Shown: positions 1 through 8,592 of the stretch, one piece after another
How positions within the stretch are numbered: the stretch's first letter is position 1
Layout of the letters: each line of letters begins with the position of its first letter
Source of the DNA: Flavobacterium rhamnosiphilum
Lineage (GTDB): Bacteria; Bacteroidota; Bacteroidia; Flavobacteriales; Flavobacteriaceae
Direction of reading: 5' to 3'
DNA length: 64,000 bases
Assembly: GCF_004349195.1 (NCBI RefSeq)
Contig: NZ_SMLG01000013.1
Location: 1-64,000 of the forward strand
Made by a program: the position numbers and the translations under genes
The notes under the pieces: model-generated
What the model was told of the DNA's origin: nothing
Database searches by the model: none
What the model saw: the letters and a program-made list of their open reading frames with translations, nothing else

Positions 1-14
1 AGGTGCTGTTTTTT

Positions 15-821
15 TCAATTTTCTTTCTGATTTAATTTTCCCATAATAACATTAAAAAAATCTATAAATATGTTTTCGTCAATTTCTTTATTATTATACT
101 TCAAATTTGGTAACATCCGATTAAATGCTCTTTTATATAATTCAACCATATGTACTTTAATGACTGCATAATTTTCAGTTTCAATAACTTTTAAATGATT
201 ATATATTTTTTCCAACTCTAAATATTCAACTTCCCAATCTTTTTGTGTCGGCGGATAATATTGATAGTTAGGGTCTATTAGTTTATTAAAACTATCCCAA
301 GATGGATTATATTCAAAGAGTTGATAGATGGAGTGCCAGAAACTACCCTTATTTAGTTTGTCGATTTCTTCTTTGCTACACTTTTCAATCTCTTCTAGAT
401 AGACACTTCGATAATTATCAATAACCATTCTTCTGGTTAATTCGTATGGTTTTAGTTTAGAATCGAATAGTTTTTTAAATTCAGATTTTAAGTAGAGAAA
501 TTTAGGTTTCCAACTAATCTTATTTTCTTTTTCTGTTTTTTTGTAATCATAAGAAATGTACTCAAAATCACCATCACTACAACTCTCTTCGTAATATTCT
601 CCTGTATAGATTTCCATAAGGTTTTTAGAGATTAAATCAACATAGATATAACTACCAATTGATTCTTTAATATTGTTTACATATGGATATTCGGTTTTGA
701 TATGGATTTCGTAGTAATAATTTTCATCATAGTTAATTGGTAAGATTCCAAGAATATAATTGTTGTCGTTTTGTTTTTCAAACGAGACCAATACATAAGG
801 ATTGTATTCTGAATTTTCCAT
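15..821 (-). CDS. Hypothetical protein, orphan cytoplasmic
   Basis: The 268-residue protein is rich in Tyr, Glu, Asn and Lys, has no signal peptide and no membrane segment, and matches no family I recognise. The N-terminal half looks beta-rich (alternating Tyr/Ile), the C-terminal half (from about residue 130) looks helical. It begins 42 bases after a palindrome containing the core GTTAGGT (minus strand), and its stop lies 14 bases from the window edge, where the bases AGGTGCT are the exact reverse complement of AGCACCT at 863-869. It is therefore bracketed by inverted copies of the same heptamer, as an integron cassette would be. The start is the only plausible ATG. Function unknown. Confidence 0.65.
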   Translation of the reverse strand: MENSEYNPYVLVSFEKQNDNNYILGILPINYDENYYYEIHIKTEYPYVNNIKESIGSYIYVDLISKNLMEIYTGEYYEESCSDGDFEYISYDYKKTEKENKISWKPKFLYLKSEFKKLFDSKLKPYELTRRMVIDNYRSVYLEEIEKCSKEEIDKLNKGSFWHSIYQLFEYNPSWDSFNKLIDPNYQYYPPTQKDWEVEYLELEKIYNHLKVIETENYAVIKVHMVELYKRAFNRMLPNLKYNNKEIDENIFIDFFNVIMGKLNQKEN

Positions 822-863
822 ATAATTATTATTTCTTAATTTCTCAAAAGTCCTGTGAAAATA

Positions 864-915
864 GCACCTAACGTTGTAGTAGCTGTTGGGGGCTGTAACA
901 ACACGCTAGTTGTGC
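864..915 (-). repeat. attC-like imperfect palindrome 1
   Basis: On the minus strand this runs from GCACAAC (915-909) to GTTAGGT (872-866). The latter fits the integron R' core GTTRRRY exactly; the former fits RYYYAAC at six of seven positions. The two arms are partly complementary around a C-rich loop. It contains the 16-mer CGTTGTAGTAGCTGTT (872-887), which recurs exactly at 2034-2049 in the next intergenic palindrome. It sits between two same-strand orphan genes. An attC identity is inference. Confidence 0.4.
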
Positions 916-962
916 AAGAGTAAATTTCTATTCCAATATTTTATTTCTATTTTTAAAAGTAT

Positions 963-1781
963 TCATGGGAGTAAAGATTTTATTACTTTACTGGTTATGC
1001 CTAGTTTATATAGATTATAGCCTGGACCGCTTATAAAATTCCAAGAAATTAAAAAATAGAATAAAATAGTTGGTAAACTAGATATTAGAAAATAGGTTTG
1101 CAAATCAAATTTTGGTTTCCCCACTTTTTCGATAAAGTCTTTTTTCCAACTTTTATAATACAATATAGATTTAAATCCAGAAAAACTTATACCCATTGCC
1201 CCCACTATTGAAAGCGGGATTATTCCATTAGCAATATTTAATGATGGTAGAATAATGAGGAAAAAAAGAAGAAATGCTACAAACAAAGAGAGCCATAGAA
1301 TGAATACTCTTCTATTTTGCTTAGGGTATGTTGTTAATTGATGTTCTAAAATTTTATCTTTAGCCACTTCTATTAGGGTATCAAATTCATCAGGATTGAT
1401 TTCTTTTTGCTTTAAGGATCTTTCAATACCATATTCACCATTTAATGGTGGTGTTAATAAAAAATCTCTCCAACCAACTAACATTTCTTTGAAATCTTGT
1501 AAAGGGATTACATCAATAACATTTTCTACATCACGGTCCATTACCTCAACTCCATTAGGAGTGAGAAAAGCAACTTCATAACTACTGCTAACATCTGGAT
1601 CTTCTTCTATAGAACTGAAATCACCATTAATTGTAGTAGTTGTCATATCAATATATTCATTTAAAGCTGAAACACTTTTTATTGATTGAATATATCCAAG
1701 ACCTCCTGTGGCAATTTTATAAACTCTGCCATCAACTATCTTATTAATGAATTTTATGTTGTATTTTTCTAATGCATTCAT
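963..1781 (-). CDS. Hypothetical protein with three C-terminal membrane segments
   Basis: This is a 272-residue protein with a soluble N-terminal region of about 150 residues, then hydrophobic segments near residues 159-180, 187-208 and 229-250. There is no signal peptide, so the N-terminal part is probably cytoplasmic. The stretch around residues 90-110 (IPLQDFKEMLVGWRDFL) recalls small immunity-type proteins of polymorphic toxin systems, but the resemblance is too short to name a family. It stands alone between two attC-like palindromes and on the same strand as its two neighbours. Function unknown; a membrane-anchored immunity or sensor role is only a guess. Confidence 0.6.
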   Translation of the reverse strand: MNALEKYNIKFINKIVDGRVYKIATGGLGYIQSIKSVSALNEYIDMTTTTINGDFSSIEEDPDVSSSYEVAFLTPNGVEVMDRDVENVIDVIPLQDFKEMLVGWRDFLLTPPLNGEYGIERSLKQKEINPDEFDTLIEVAKDKILEHQLTTYPKQNRRVFILWLSLFVAFLLFFLIILPSLNIANGIIPLSIVGAMGISFSGFKSILYYKSWKKDFIEKVGKPKFDLQTYFLISSLPTILFYFLISWNFISGPGYNLYKLGITSKVIKSLLP

Positions 1782-1920
1782 AGTAGTAAGGTTTCGTCAC
1801 CAGTTATTTCGTCTAAATTTTGGCTATTTTCAGGCTACTTTTTATATATTTTAAAATATTCTGCCTAGCTTACGTCTTCCTAATTAAAGTTGCTTAAGCT
1901 TCTTCTACGGAGGTTATTGC

Positions 1921-2053
1921 CACCAACGTCCCGGTACTACAGCGGGTTTGGGACTAAATTAAGCCCGTTTTTCGGATTTGCCAAATCTTCCCAAATACAA
2001 AACCAACTTTCCATTAAGCCTATTGCCCAAATCCGTTGTAGTAGCTGTTATGC
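1921..2053 (-). repeat. attC-like imperfect palindrome 2
   Basis: Arms at 1935-1952 and 2026-2043 pair over 18 positions with two mismatches that are G-T wobbles; the roughly 70-base middle holds further short inverted motifs (AATTAAGCC and ATTAAGCC). The outer ends are CACCAAC (left) and GTTATGC (right), imperfect versions of integron core sites. It shares an exact 16-mer with the palindrome at 864-915. Large size, central asymmetry and position directly behind a gene's stop codon resemble long attC sites of chromosomal integrons. No integrase gene is visible. Confidence 0.4.
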
Positions 2054-2076
2054 GTTCGCTTTTTTTATTTACTATA

Positions 2077-2604
2077 TTATTCTCCCCATAAATTATAAAC
2101 GCTCATTTCATTTCCGTCTTTGTTAATTATGACAAAACCATTTTCTTCAATCGAGTTATCGGTTCCTGGTTCAATAGTTACAAAATTTGTTTTAAATTTA
2201 TATACTGTAATATCTGAATTAATCCATCGAGGAAAATCTTTAGATATATTATCTTCCAATAATTCGGGCTTAAAACCTTGAGAAGTCAGAGGAAAAACAG
2301 ATTTTCCATTTTCTTTCCAATCTTTCATACTTTCTGAATTAAACTTTTCAGTTCCTGTCAAAGTCCATCCATTTTCTTTAGCAAATGCTATTATTTTTTC
2401 AGATTTAAAAGTTTTTTTAGATTCTGTTTTCCAATACATTGCTCTATGTCCGCCATATGGACCTTGGTCGCTAATGTTTTCAACTATATAATCGCTCTCA
2501 AAATTTTTCCAAAAAGCGGTTGGAATTAAATTATTACAAGAATTAAAAAAAAGTGATGTTATAATGAGTAGATAAAAAAATGTAATTCGAATCGGTTTTA
2601 TCAT
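2077..2604 (-). CDS. Hypothetical lipoprotein
   Basis: The 175-residue protein starts with a typical Bacteroidetes lipoprotein signal: two basic residues, a hydrophobic core (ITFFYLLIITSLFF) and the lipobox-like NSC, with Cys at residue 23. The mature part has no recognisable domain; it includes a possible beta-rich region ending in a short acidic loop (residues 150-165). It is likely exported and lipid-anchored. It is the third same-strand orphan in the left-edge array, lying between an attC-like palindrome downstream and a different palindromic repeat upstream. Function unknown. Confidence 0.6.
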   Translation of the reverse strand: MIKPIRITFFYLLIITSLFFNSCNNLIPTAFWKNFESDYIVENISDQGPYGGHRAMYWKTESKKTFKSEKIIAFAKENGWTLTGTEKFNSESMKDWKENGKSVFPLTSQGFKPELLEDNISKDFPRWINSDITVYKFKTNFVTIEPGTDNSIEENGFVIINKDGNEMSVYNLWGE

Positions 2605-2640
2605 AATTTTATTGATTTTTATTCGTTTTTCTGTCGCTAG

Positions 2641-2735
2641 AAAGTGACGTATAACTTATTTATACGTCTGACAACGTACGACTTATCCACCCAAAAGTGG
2701 GTTGCTATGTCTGACAATCGTCAGTATTTATTTCT
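2641..2735 (-). repeat. Palindrome-rich repeat, family C
   Basis: The stretch holds GACGTATAA-5 nt-TTATACGTC (2645-2667 region), a CCCAC/GTGGG hairpin and two copies of GTCTGAC. It aligns, with gaps, to 24786-24865 in front of another orphan gene: both show TAACT, a TATA-rich segment, GTCTGA, a CCACCC-AAAA-type hairpin and end in CGTCAGT. The rest of the 360-base gap (2736-2964) is AT-rich, with no ORF seen. Confidence 0.45.
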
Positions 2736-2927
2736 CAAATATAATCTAATTATTCTCACAAATAAATCGATTTCTTAAAACTAATTTCATCTGCTAAAAT
2801 CAAGCAAAAAATCATTTCATAAAAACATTGCTACTGATTCCTGTATGAAATGTGCAACAAGAAACAGAACGGTTGTTAATTAAAAGTTAAACCAATGAAT
2901 ACTATTCAATTTGCTGGCGCTAAAATT

Positions 2928-2935
2928 TATTTTTG
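2928..2935 (+). promoter_or_regulatory. Possible -7 box of the metalloprotease gene
   Basis: TATTTTTG fits the Bacteroidetes -7 consensus TAnnTTTG and lies 29 bases before the start codon. No properly spaced TTTG -33 box was found, so the assignment is weak. Confidence 0.3.
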
Positions 2936-2964
2936 ATATTGATTAACCATTAAACAACCAATAA

Positions 2965-5433
2965 ATGAAGAAATTTTTCATTTTAACTGCAATCGCTGCA
3001 GCGATGCTCATGCCTGCCACCCAATTTGCACAGTCAAAAAAGAAAAAAGATAAAAATGCCGCTGTAGTTCCTCCTCCCGAAAAGAAACCGGAACCCACCA
3101 TCAAGGAGTACAGCAAGGTAATTACTAAAGACGCCGTTTCAGACGAAGGATTGTTTACGGTACACAAAGTAGATAAAAAATATTTCTTCGAAATCCCCAA
3201 TAAATACTTGGATAAAGACATGCTTTTAGTAAGTCGTTTGTCTAAACTGCCTTCTAATTTAGGCGGCGGATACGTAAATGCAGGTTCCGAAACCAATGAA
3301 CAATTGATTGTTTGGCAGCGTTTTCAGGATAAAATCCTTATCAAGATAAAATCATTCAGTGCTGTTGCCAATGACAGTTTGCCTATCAGCATTTCGGTGA
3401 AATCCAATAATTATGAGCCTACCTTATTTGCTTTTGATATCGTAGCCTTCAGCAAAGATTCCGCAAATACGGTGATTGATGTAACTAAATTTTATGGCAC
3501 CGATGTGAAAGCGATCAGCGGTTTATCGGCAGAAATGAGAGAAACCTATAAAGTCAAAGGAATGGATGATTCCCGCAGTTTTATCAATACGATGAAAAGT
3601 TTCCCAATGAACATTGAAGTGATTCAGGATTTCACCTACAACGCTTCTAAACCGCCTGTTCAGGAGGATTCAGAAACGATAAGCATCCAAATGAATCAGT
3701 CGATGATTTTATTGCCTGAAAAACCAATGCAACCCCGATTGGCTGATCCGCGCGTGGGATGGTTTACGATGAATCAAATCGATTACGGGAGTAATGAATT
3801 AAAATCTGACAGTAAAACGTATATCCAACGTTGGAGATTGGAACCTAAAGATCCTGTCGCTTACGCAAAAGGCGAACTGGTGGAACCAATCAAACCTATT
3901 GTGTATTATTTAGATCCTGCCACGCCTGAAAAATTGCGTAAGTACATCAAACAAGGAATTGAAGATTGGCAAAAGCCCTTTGAAACGGCTGGTTTTAAAA
4001 ATGCAATTATCGCCAAAGACGCACCATTGAAAGAACAAGATCCTGATTTCAGCCCGGAAGACATCCGTTATTCGGTGATTCGTTACGTGGCGAGCACGAC
4101 GCGTAATGCCGTTGGACCCAGCGTTTCTGATCCCAGAACGGGAGAAATTATCGAGAGCGACGTGATTTGGTACCACAACCATTTGCGTTCGTACAGAAAT
4201 CGCTATTTATTGGAAACAGGAGCTGCAAATCCTACAGCAAGAACATTAAATACAAGTGATGAAGAAATGGGTGAAATGATGCGCATGGTTATCGCCCATG
4301 AAGTGGGACATGCTCTTGGTTTTCCTCATAATATGGGGGCAAGTTGCGCTTATGATACTGAAAATTACAGAAATGGTGATTTTACACAGAAAAACGGAAT
4401 CGCAGCCAGTTTGATGGATTATGCCCGTTTTAATTACATCGCACAACCGGGAGATAAAAACGTTCGCTTTATCCGCCAAATGGGGCCTTACGATCATTAT
4501 GCCACTAATTGGGGGTACAGAGTTATTCCAAATGCGACTTCACCTGAGGTTGAAGTGCCGACATTAGACAAATGGATTATGGAAAAAGCCGAAAATCCTA
4601 TCTATAAATACGGGAAACAAAGCAGCAGTTTTGATCCGTCTTCACAAACGGAAGATATTGGAAATAATTCAATGAAAGCAGGTTCTTACGGACTTAGAAA
4701 CTTGCAATATGTTGCGGCGCATTTATCAGAATGGACCAGTGATGTCACTAACAATTACGAGGATTTAGATGAGTTGTACAAAGAGATGATGGATGTATGG
4801 AGCAGGTATGTAGGGCATGTGGTGACCAATGTTGGAGGTGTTTATGAAACTACCAAAAAGCCAAACCAAAAGGGAAGTATTTATGATATTGTGCCAAAAG
4901 CAAAGCAGCAAGAAGCGATGCAATGGTTGCAAGCCAACGCTTTTGCTTCTCCAACGTGGTTGGTGAATGTGAGTACGTTGAAAAACATTGATTACTCCGG
5001 GTACACAGAGCGTTTCCGAAATTTACAAGCCAGACATTTGAATAATGTGATGAGTTTTGAGCGTATTGGCCGATTAATGGATGCAGAAATAATGGGTACT
5101 GCTAATTATAAAGCGTTGGATTTACTGGGTGATATGCGCAGAGGAATTTGGAAAGAAGCCAGTTTAGGTTCGAATGTGACTATTTACAGAAGAAATTTAC
5201 AACGTGCCTATATTGAAAGAATGAGTTATCTGATGAAAGAAGAAATTAAATTGGGTCGCCCTTCGGACTATTATAATGTGGCGCAATCGGATGTGAGAGC
5301 ATTGGTCAGAGGCGAATTGACAAGTTTAAAATCCACTTTATCAGTTGCTAGAACCAGAGCTGTAAATGCAGAAACAAAATACCATTATGAAGATGCGATT
5401 AAAAGAATCGACATGATCTTAAACCCAAAATAA
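2965..5433 (+). CDS. Zinc-dependent met-zincin metalloprotease, DUF5117/DUF5118 type
   Basis: An 822-residue secreted protease. A signal peptide occupies residues 1-22 (MKKFFILTAIAAAMLMPATQ) followed by a Lys-rich linker. The N-terminal part matches the DUF5118/DUF5117 arrangement common in Bacteroidetes. The catalytic motif HEVGHALGFPH gives zinc ligands H445, H449 and H455 and catalytic E446 (HExxHxxGxxH), and the downstream SLMDYARFNY supplies the met-turn Met. Length is normal for the family. It probably acts in the periplasm or at the cell surface on proteins or peptides; the natural substrate is unknown. It is monocistronic, with a terminator some 230 bases downstream and a MITE-like insertion in between. 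Confidence 0.9.
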   Translation: MKKFFILTAIAAAMLMPATQFAQSKKKKDKNAAVVPPPEKKPEPTIKEYSKVITKDAVSDEGLFTVHKVDKKYFFEIPNKYLDKDMLLVSRLSKLPSNLGGGYVNAGSETNEQLIVWQRFQDKILIKIKSFSAVANDSLPISISVKSNNYEPTLFAFDIVAFSKDSANTVIDVTKFYGTDVKAISGLSAEMRETYKVKGMDDSRSFINTMKSFPMNIEVIQDFTYNASKPPVQEDSETISIQMNQSMILLPEKPMQPRLADPRVGWFTMNQIDYGSNELKSDSKTYIQRWRLEPKDPVAYAKGELVEPIKPIVYYLDPATPEKLRKYIKQGIEDWQKPFETAGFKNAIIAKDAPLKEQDPDFSPEDIRYSVIRYVASTTRNAVGPSVSDPRTGEIIESDVIWYHNHLRSYRNRYLLETGAANPTARTLNTSDEEMGEMMRMVIAHEVGHALGFPHNMGASCAYDTENYRNGDFTQKNGIAASLMDYARFNYIAQPGDKNVRFIRQMGPYDHYATNWGYRVIPNATSPEVEVPTLDKWIMEKAENPIYKYGKQSSSFDPSSQTEDIGNNSMKAGSYGLRNLQYVAAHLSEWTSDVTNNYEDLDELYKEMMDVWSRYVGHVVTNVGGVYETTKKPNQKGSIYDIVPKAKQQEAMQWLQANAFASPTWLVNVSTLKNIDYSGYTERFRNLQARHLNNVMSFERIGRLMDAEIMGTANYKALDLLGDMRRGIWKEASLGSNVTIYRRNLQRAYIERMSYLMKEEIKLGRPSDYYNVAQSDVRALVRGELTSLKSTLSVARTRAVNAETKYHYEDAIKRIDMILNPK

Positions 5434-5455
5434 TAAAATTTCAGTGTTCTATTAC

Positions 5456-5650
5456 CGTTGGGTGTAATTATTCAAAACGTCAGTTCGAGTGTTTTTTGTG
5501 GAGTAAAACGGAACAAAAAATGTCCCGATAGCTATCGGGACGAGAATTGTTTTTAATTCAAAATTTTCTTGTTCTCGATACGATTTTCTGACGAAAATCA
5601 CTCGAACTGACGAAAATTATAATTAAAAACTAATTACACCCAAAGGGTTA
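5456..5650. mobile_element. MITE-like palindromic element with 9-bp flanking direct repeats
   Basis: Outer inverted repeats TTGGGTGTAATTA (5458-5470) and TAATTACACCCAA (5631-5643) are perfect. Inside them lie CGTCAGTTCGAGTG (5478-5491) and its exact complement (5599-5612), and a 20-bp perfect palindrome is at 5522-5541. The element encodes nothing. The 9-mer TTCTATTAC occurs at 5447-5455 and again at 5651-5659, directly outside the ends, as a target-site duplication would. It separates the metalloprotease stop codon from its terminator. Confidence 0.65.
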
Positions 5651-5666
5651 TTCTATTACAATAAGG

Positions 5667-5690
5667 AATCCGCTTTCGAGCGGATTTTTT
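5667..5690 (+). terminator. Rho-independent terminator of the metalloprotease gene
   Basis: AATCCGCT-TTCG-AGCGGATT, a perfect 8-bp stem with a tetraloop, followed by a T run to 5691. Confidence 0.8.
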
Positions 5691-5728
5691 TATTGCTATA
5701 ACTTGGAATAAGAGATGCGATAAATTGA

Positions 5729-6517
5729 TTAATGAATAGGAAACTCAAAAAAATAGCTTTTTCCAATAAGAAACAATAATCCGTGAGTGAAAGGTCCTGG
5801 CAGGAATTTTAGAGTATTTAAATAGGAGTCATAGGTTTTGTTGTGATAATTTGTAATCACAAAAGGAGAAGGATTAGAAGTGATATACAAATCGGTTATT
5901 CTTTTATTGTCCATTATCGTTTTTTCGTTAAAACTGGAAAAACAGATTTCTTGTTTTTCCTTTTTTAATTGGATATAATCAAAAACCGATAAGGGAACGG
6001 TTTGATTTATGGGATAAAAAAGAACTGATTTAGAAACATCAATTAAAACCCATTTTTTTAATTCATTGGAATAGATTTCATTAAAAGCATGTCCACCTTT
6101 AATGCTAGGATCGTTTGATACGATCTTCAATCCCCATTCTTTTACTTTTAAATCGTTTATGACACAGAAATTATTATAGACTTGAGAAAAATCGCTGCAA
6201 ACGCCACCTTCACCGTTTATCATTTTTCTTAGGGTTGCATCTGAGGATTTACCTAATCCAGGGCCTCCTTTTATATAGTTTCTCAACCAAACGGCTATCT
6301 TTTTCGCTTTATCAAGATCACTTGTTACAGCTTCTTTTTTTACGAAAATTAATGGATTTAGTTCAAAATAAATTTCGGGTATTTCTGTAGTTTTGTTTAA
6401 GTTATTGTAACAAAAACTTTCAATCCTATCAAAAGTGGCCTTTTTAGAAAGTAACTTAAACCGTATTTTGTATAGTAACGGATGTCTTCGGCAATACCAG
6501 ATTAAAGATCTACTCAT
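5729..6517 (-). CDS. Transglutaminase-like domain protein
   Basis: A 262-residue protein with the transglutaminase/protease-like catalytic core: C107 in GGVCSDFSQVY, H143 in GGHAFNEIY and D160 in WVLIDVS, in the usual order and spacing. No signal peptide is apparent; residues 1-30 are basic, and the C-terminal 40 residues are moderately hydrophobic. In bacteria such folds mostly act as cysteine proteases or amidases rather than true cross-linking enzymes. The substrate is unknown. It stands alone on the minus strand, downstream of the adenosine deaminase gene but separated from it by a strong terminator. Confidence 0.75.
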   Translation of the reverse strand: MSRSLIWYCRRHPLLYKIRFKLLSKKATFDRIESFCYNNLNKTTEIPEIYFELNPLIFVKKEAVTSDLDKAKKIAVWLRNYIKGGPGLGKSSDATLRKMINGEGGVCSDFSQVYNNFCVINDLKVKEWGLKIVSNDPSIKGGHAFNEIYSNELKKWVLIDVSKSVLFYPINQTVPLSVFDYIQLKKEKQEICFSSFNEKTIMDNKRITDLYITSNPSPFVITNYHNKTYDSYLNTLKFLPGPFTHGLLFLIGKSYFFEFPIH

Positions 6518-6681
6518 TTTTCAATAATTTATCATGTTTGTAAACAATTAAAATAAAGAAATGCTATTTGCAAACAGTTTGTTTTTAACTATTTGTAAAT
6601 CAAGTAGGTTGTGTCAAATATAATAAAAATAATAACTCGAAAAGTAAAAAATGCCTTAAAATAAAACAATCAAAAAGCATA

Positions 6682-6720
6682 AAAAAAGCCCCTCCCGATA
6701 GCAATCGGGACAGGGACTTT
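6682..6720 (-). terminator. Terminator of the adenosine deaminase gene
   Basis: On the minus strand a G/C-rich stem (AAGTCCCTGTCCCGAT pairing, with small bulges, with ATCGGGAGGGGCTT) ends in seven T. It lies about 60 bases after the stop codon. Its CCCGAT/ATCGGG core resembles the palindrome inside the MITE-like element at 5522-5541. Confidence 0.75.
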
Positions 6721-6782
6721 GTTTTTTATATTTTTAAAGGAAAAACCATTATTAAGAGTTTCTTTTTATCTTTATAAATAGT

Positions 6783-8201
6783 TTATTTCATTGGAAAATT
6801 CGCTTCGAAAGTTTTAAATCGGGTGTCTAAATCTTTAAGCAATTGCTTTTTTACGGCTGCTTCTTTTATAAAACTGTAATTAATGCTGTTGTAAACAAAT
6901 TGCTTAATATCTGAATAGGAAACGTCTTTGTATCTTTTGGCTAACAAAACATATTGCTCGGTCATATTGGTGCGTAAAATACCTGCATCATCTGTGCTGA
7001 TTACTATGGGAACGCCAAAATCTTTATACAAAGTCAACGGATGACGACTTTCTTTCACTTTCAAAATGAATTCGTTACTCACTAAGTTAATTTCGATAGG
7101 AATGTTTTTCTTCGCCATATAACGCAATAAATTATACGAATCTTTCTCGTACGCCATATCTACTCCGTGACCGATACGGTTGGCTCCTGCAGTATAAACG
7201 GCTGCGCCAATATGCCAAGTCAGTTCTTCCGGTTGTACCAAACCAAGCGTCAGCTCGCCGGCATGCATCGTGTATTTTACATTTGGATAGCGGGAATGAC
7301 AGTATTTAAACATGACCATGTGCAACCAATAATCTTTCATCGAGGTTTCACCATCTTCCGGAGAAACAATGTTAACTCCTGCCATCAGCGGACTTTCATC
7401 TGCCGAAATAAATGCAATTACGAGATTTTTAAATAAATCTACGGGTTCCATGAAACGCAATACAAAATTTTGATATCGCATCGTAAATTGTTTGTCATCA
7501 ATTTTAAGGTCCTTGTGAAGCTTTGCCACAAAATTGGTATTGAACTCTTTGGCGTAGGATTCAGCATCTTTTTTCAGTAAAGAATTGTAAACAGAATCCA
7601 ATGATTTTAGAATTGCTTTTTCGTCTTTTGCCAAAGCTAATTTTCGCAATCTGGAATTGAATTGCGTCAAATCATCCGTATTCATTGCAGTTGGAATTGT
7701 AGATAATTGCGTTTCAATATAACTGACATTTTCTGAAATGGCTCTGTTTTTTAGTTCCAATAAACCTTGTCCAAAATTTCCTTTGATGGCTGGTTCAAAC
7801 TTCATAAAGGATTCGAAAAATAATTTATCTGATGGGTAATCCACATGATTATAGTCTTTTACAGACCATTTTTGCATGATTTTTTGCTTGTATACGTCTA
7901 ATGTTCCGTTACTTTTTAACGTCGAAAATTGTTCCCAGTTTCCGGTTGATGGTTTTTCTTTTAAAACATCCATCGTTTCGGTATTGAGATAAAAATCATC
8001 AGCAATGGCACGTTGTAATAAGGGCTCAGCATAAATAGAACCGGAATAGTGGTGGTGTAAATCGCCGCCTTTTGGCATCTGTGAAAAGAAAGCGGTTAGT
8101 TCCGCTTCATTGTTTCTGATTTTTTCAAAATAGTCATTTGGAGCTTGAGAATATGTACTATTTAGTACCGTTATTAAAAGGAAAGTATAAATTAATTTCA
8201 T
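6783..8201 (-). CDS. Secreted adenosine deaminase family protein
   Basis: A 472-residue amidohydrolase with an N-terminal signal peptide (MKLIYTFLLITVLNSTYS). Zinc-binding H49 and H51 lie in GGDLHHHYSGS; further active-site motifs are MHAGELT (His and catalytic Glu), IGHGVDM and STDDAGIL. This is the adenosine deaminase pattern, hydrolysing adenosine to inosine and ammonia. The length and the export signal resemble the extracytoplasmic ADGF-like branch rather than the roughly 330-residue cytoplasmic enzyme, suggesting periplasmic or external nucleoside salvage. It is monocistronic and divergent from the SulP gene. Confidence 0.85.
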   Translation of the reverse strand: MKLIYTFLLITVLNSTYSQAPNDYFEKIRNNEAELTAFFSQMPKGGDLHHHYSGSIYAEPLLQRAIADDFYLNTETMDVLKEKPSTGNWEQFSTLKSNGTLDVYKQKIMQKWSVKDYNHVDYPSDKLFFESFMKFEPAIKGNFGQGLLELKNRAISENVSYIETQLSTIPTAMNTDDLTQFNSRLRKLALAKDEKAILKSLDSVYNSLLKKDAESYAKEFNTNFVAKLHKDLKIDDKQFTMRYQNFVLRFMEPVDLFKNLVIAFISADESPLMAGVNIVSPEDGETSMKDYWLHMVMFKYCHSRYPNVKYTMHAGELTLGLVQPEELTWHIGAAVYTAGANRIGHGVDMAYEKDSYNLLRYMAKKNIPIEINLVSNEFILKVKESRHPLTLYKDFGVPIVISTDDAGILRTNMTEQYVLLAKRYKDVSYSDIKQFVYNSINYSFIKEAAVKKQLLKDLDTRFKTFEANFPMK

Positions 8202-8420
8202 GTTTTTAAATTTTTATCGAAAGGATGGTTTTGCCAGCTCTTTCAATTAATATGCGAGTATTTTTAACTAATGTATGATTGTCAAAATCAATTTATTATA
8301 ATTTATACCACTTATTTAGGGTACAAATTCATAAATTTTAAGGAACATTTCAAGTAAAGATAAATTTTTGCCAAATTTACGCAATTCCGATTTCTATTTT
8401 ACACATCGAATAAAAAGTTT

Positions 8421-8428
8421 TATTTTTG
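8421..8428 (+). promoter_or_regulatory. Candidate -7 box upstream of the SulP gene
   Basis: TATTTTTG matches TAnnTTTG and lies 164 bases before the SulP start, leaving a long 5' leader that would contain the palindrome at 8494-8527. The remainder of the 391-base gap 8202-8592 is AT-rich with no ORF. Confidence 0.3.
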
Positions 8429-8493
8429 CCACTCTTTGAAAAACAAGTCTGATTTTTTTCTCAGTTATACTACTTTGAATAAGTCCTTTGCAT

Positions 8494-8527
8494 CAATTTA
8501 TTAATACAATTTTGTATTAATAAATTG
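8494..8527. promoter_or_regulatory. 34-bp perfect palindrome in front of the SulP gene
   Basis: CAATTTATTAATACAA and its exact complement TTGTATTAATAAATTG flank two T. It lies 65 bases before the start codon. There is no T run after it, so it is not a standard terminator; an operator or a leader hairpin is more likely. Confidence 0.55.
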
Positions 8528-8592
8528 ACTTCTACCGGGATTTGATATTATAAATCCCAATAGCACTATTGACATACCAAGTTATCTAAAAC

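Noticed and set aside
1890..2126. Plus-strand ORF of 78 codons across the second attC-like palindrome
   Set aside because: It runs through a palindromic repeat and into the opposite strand of the lipoprotein gene; composition reflects the repeat.
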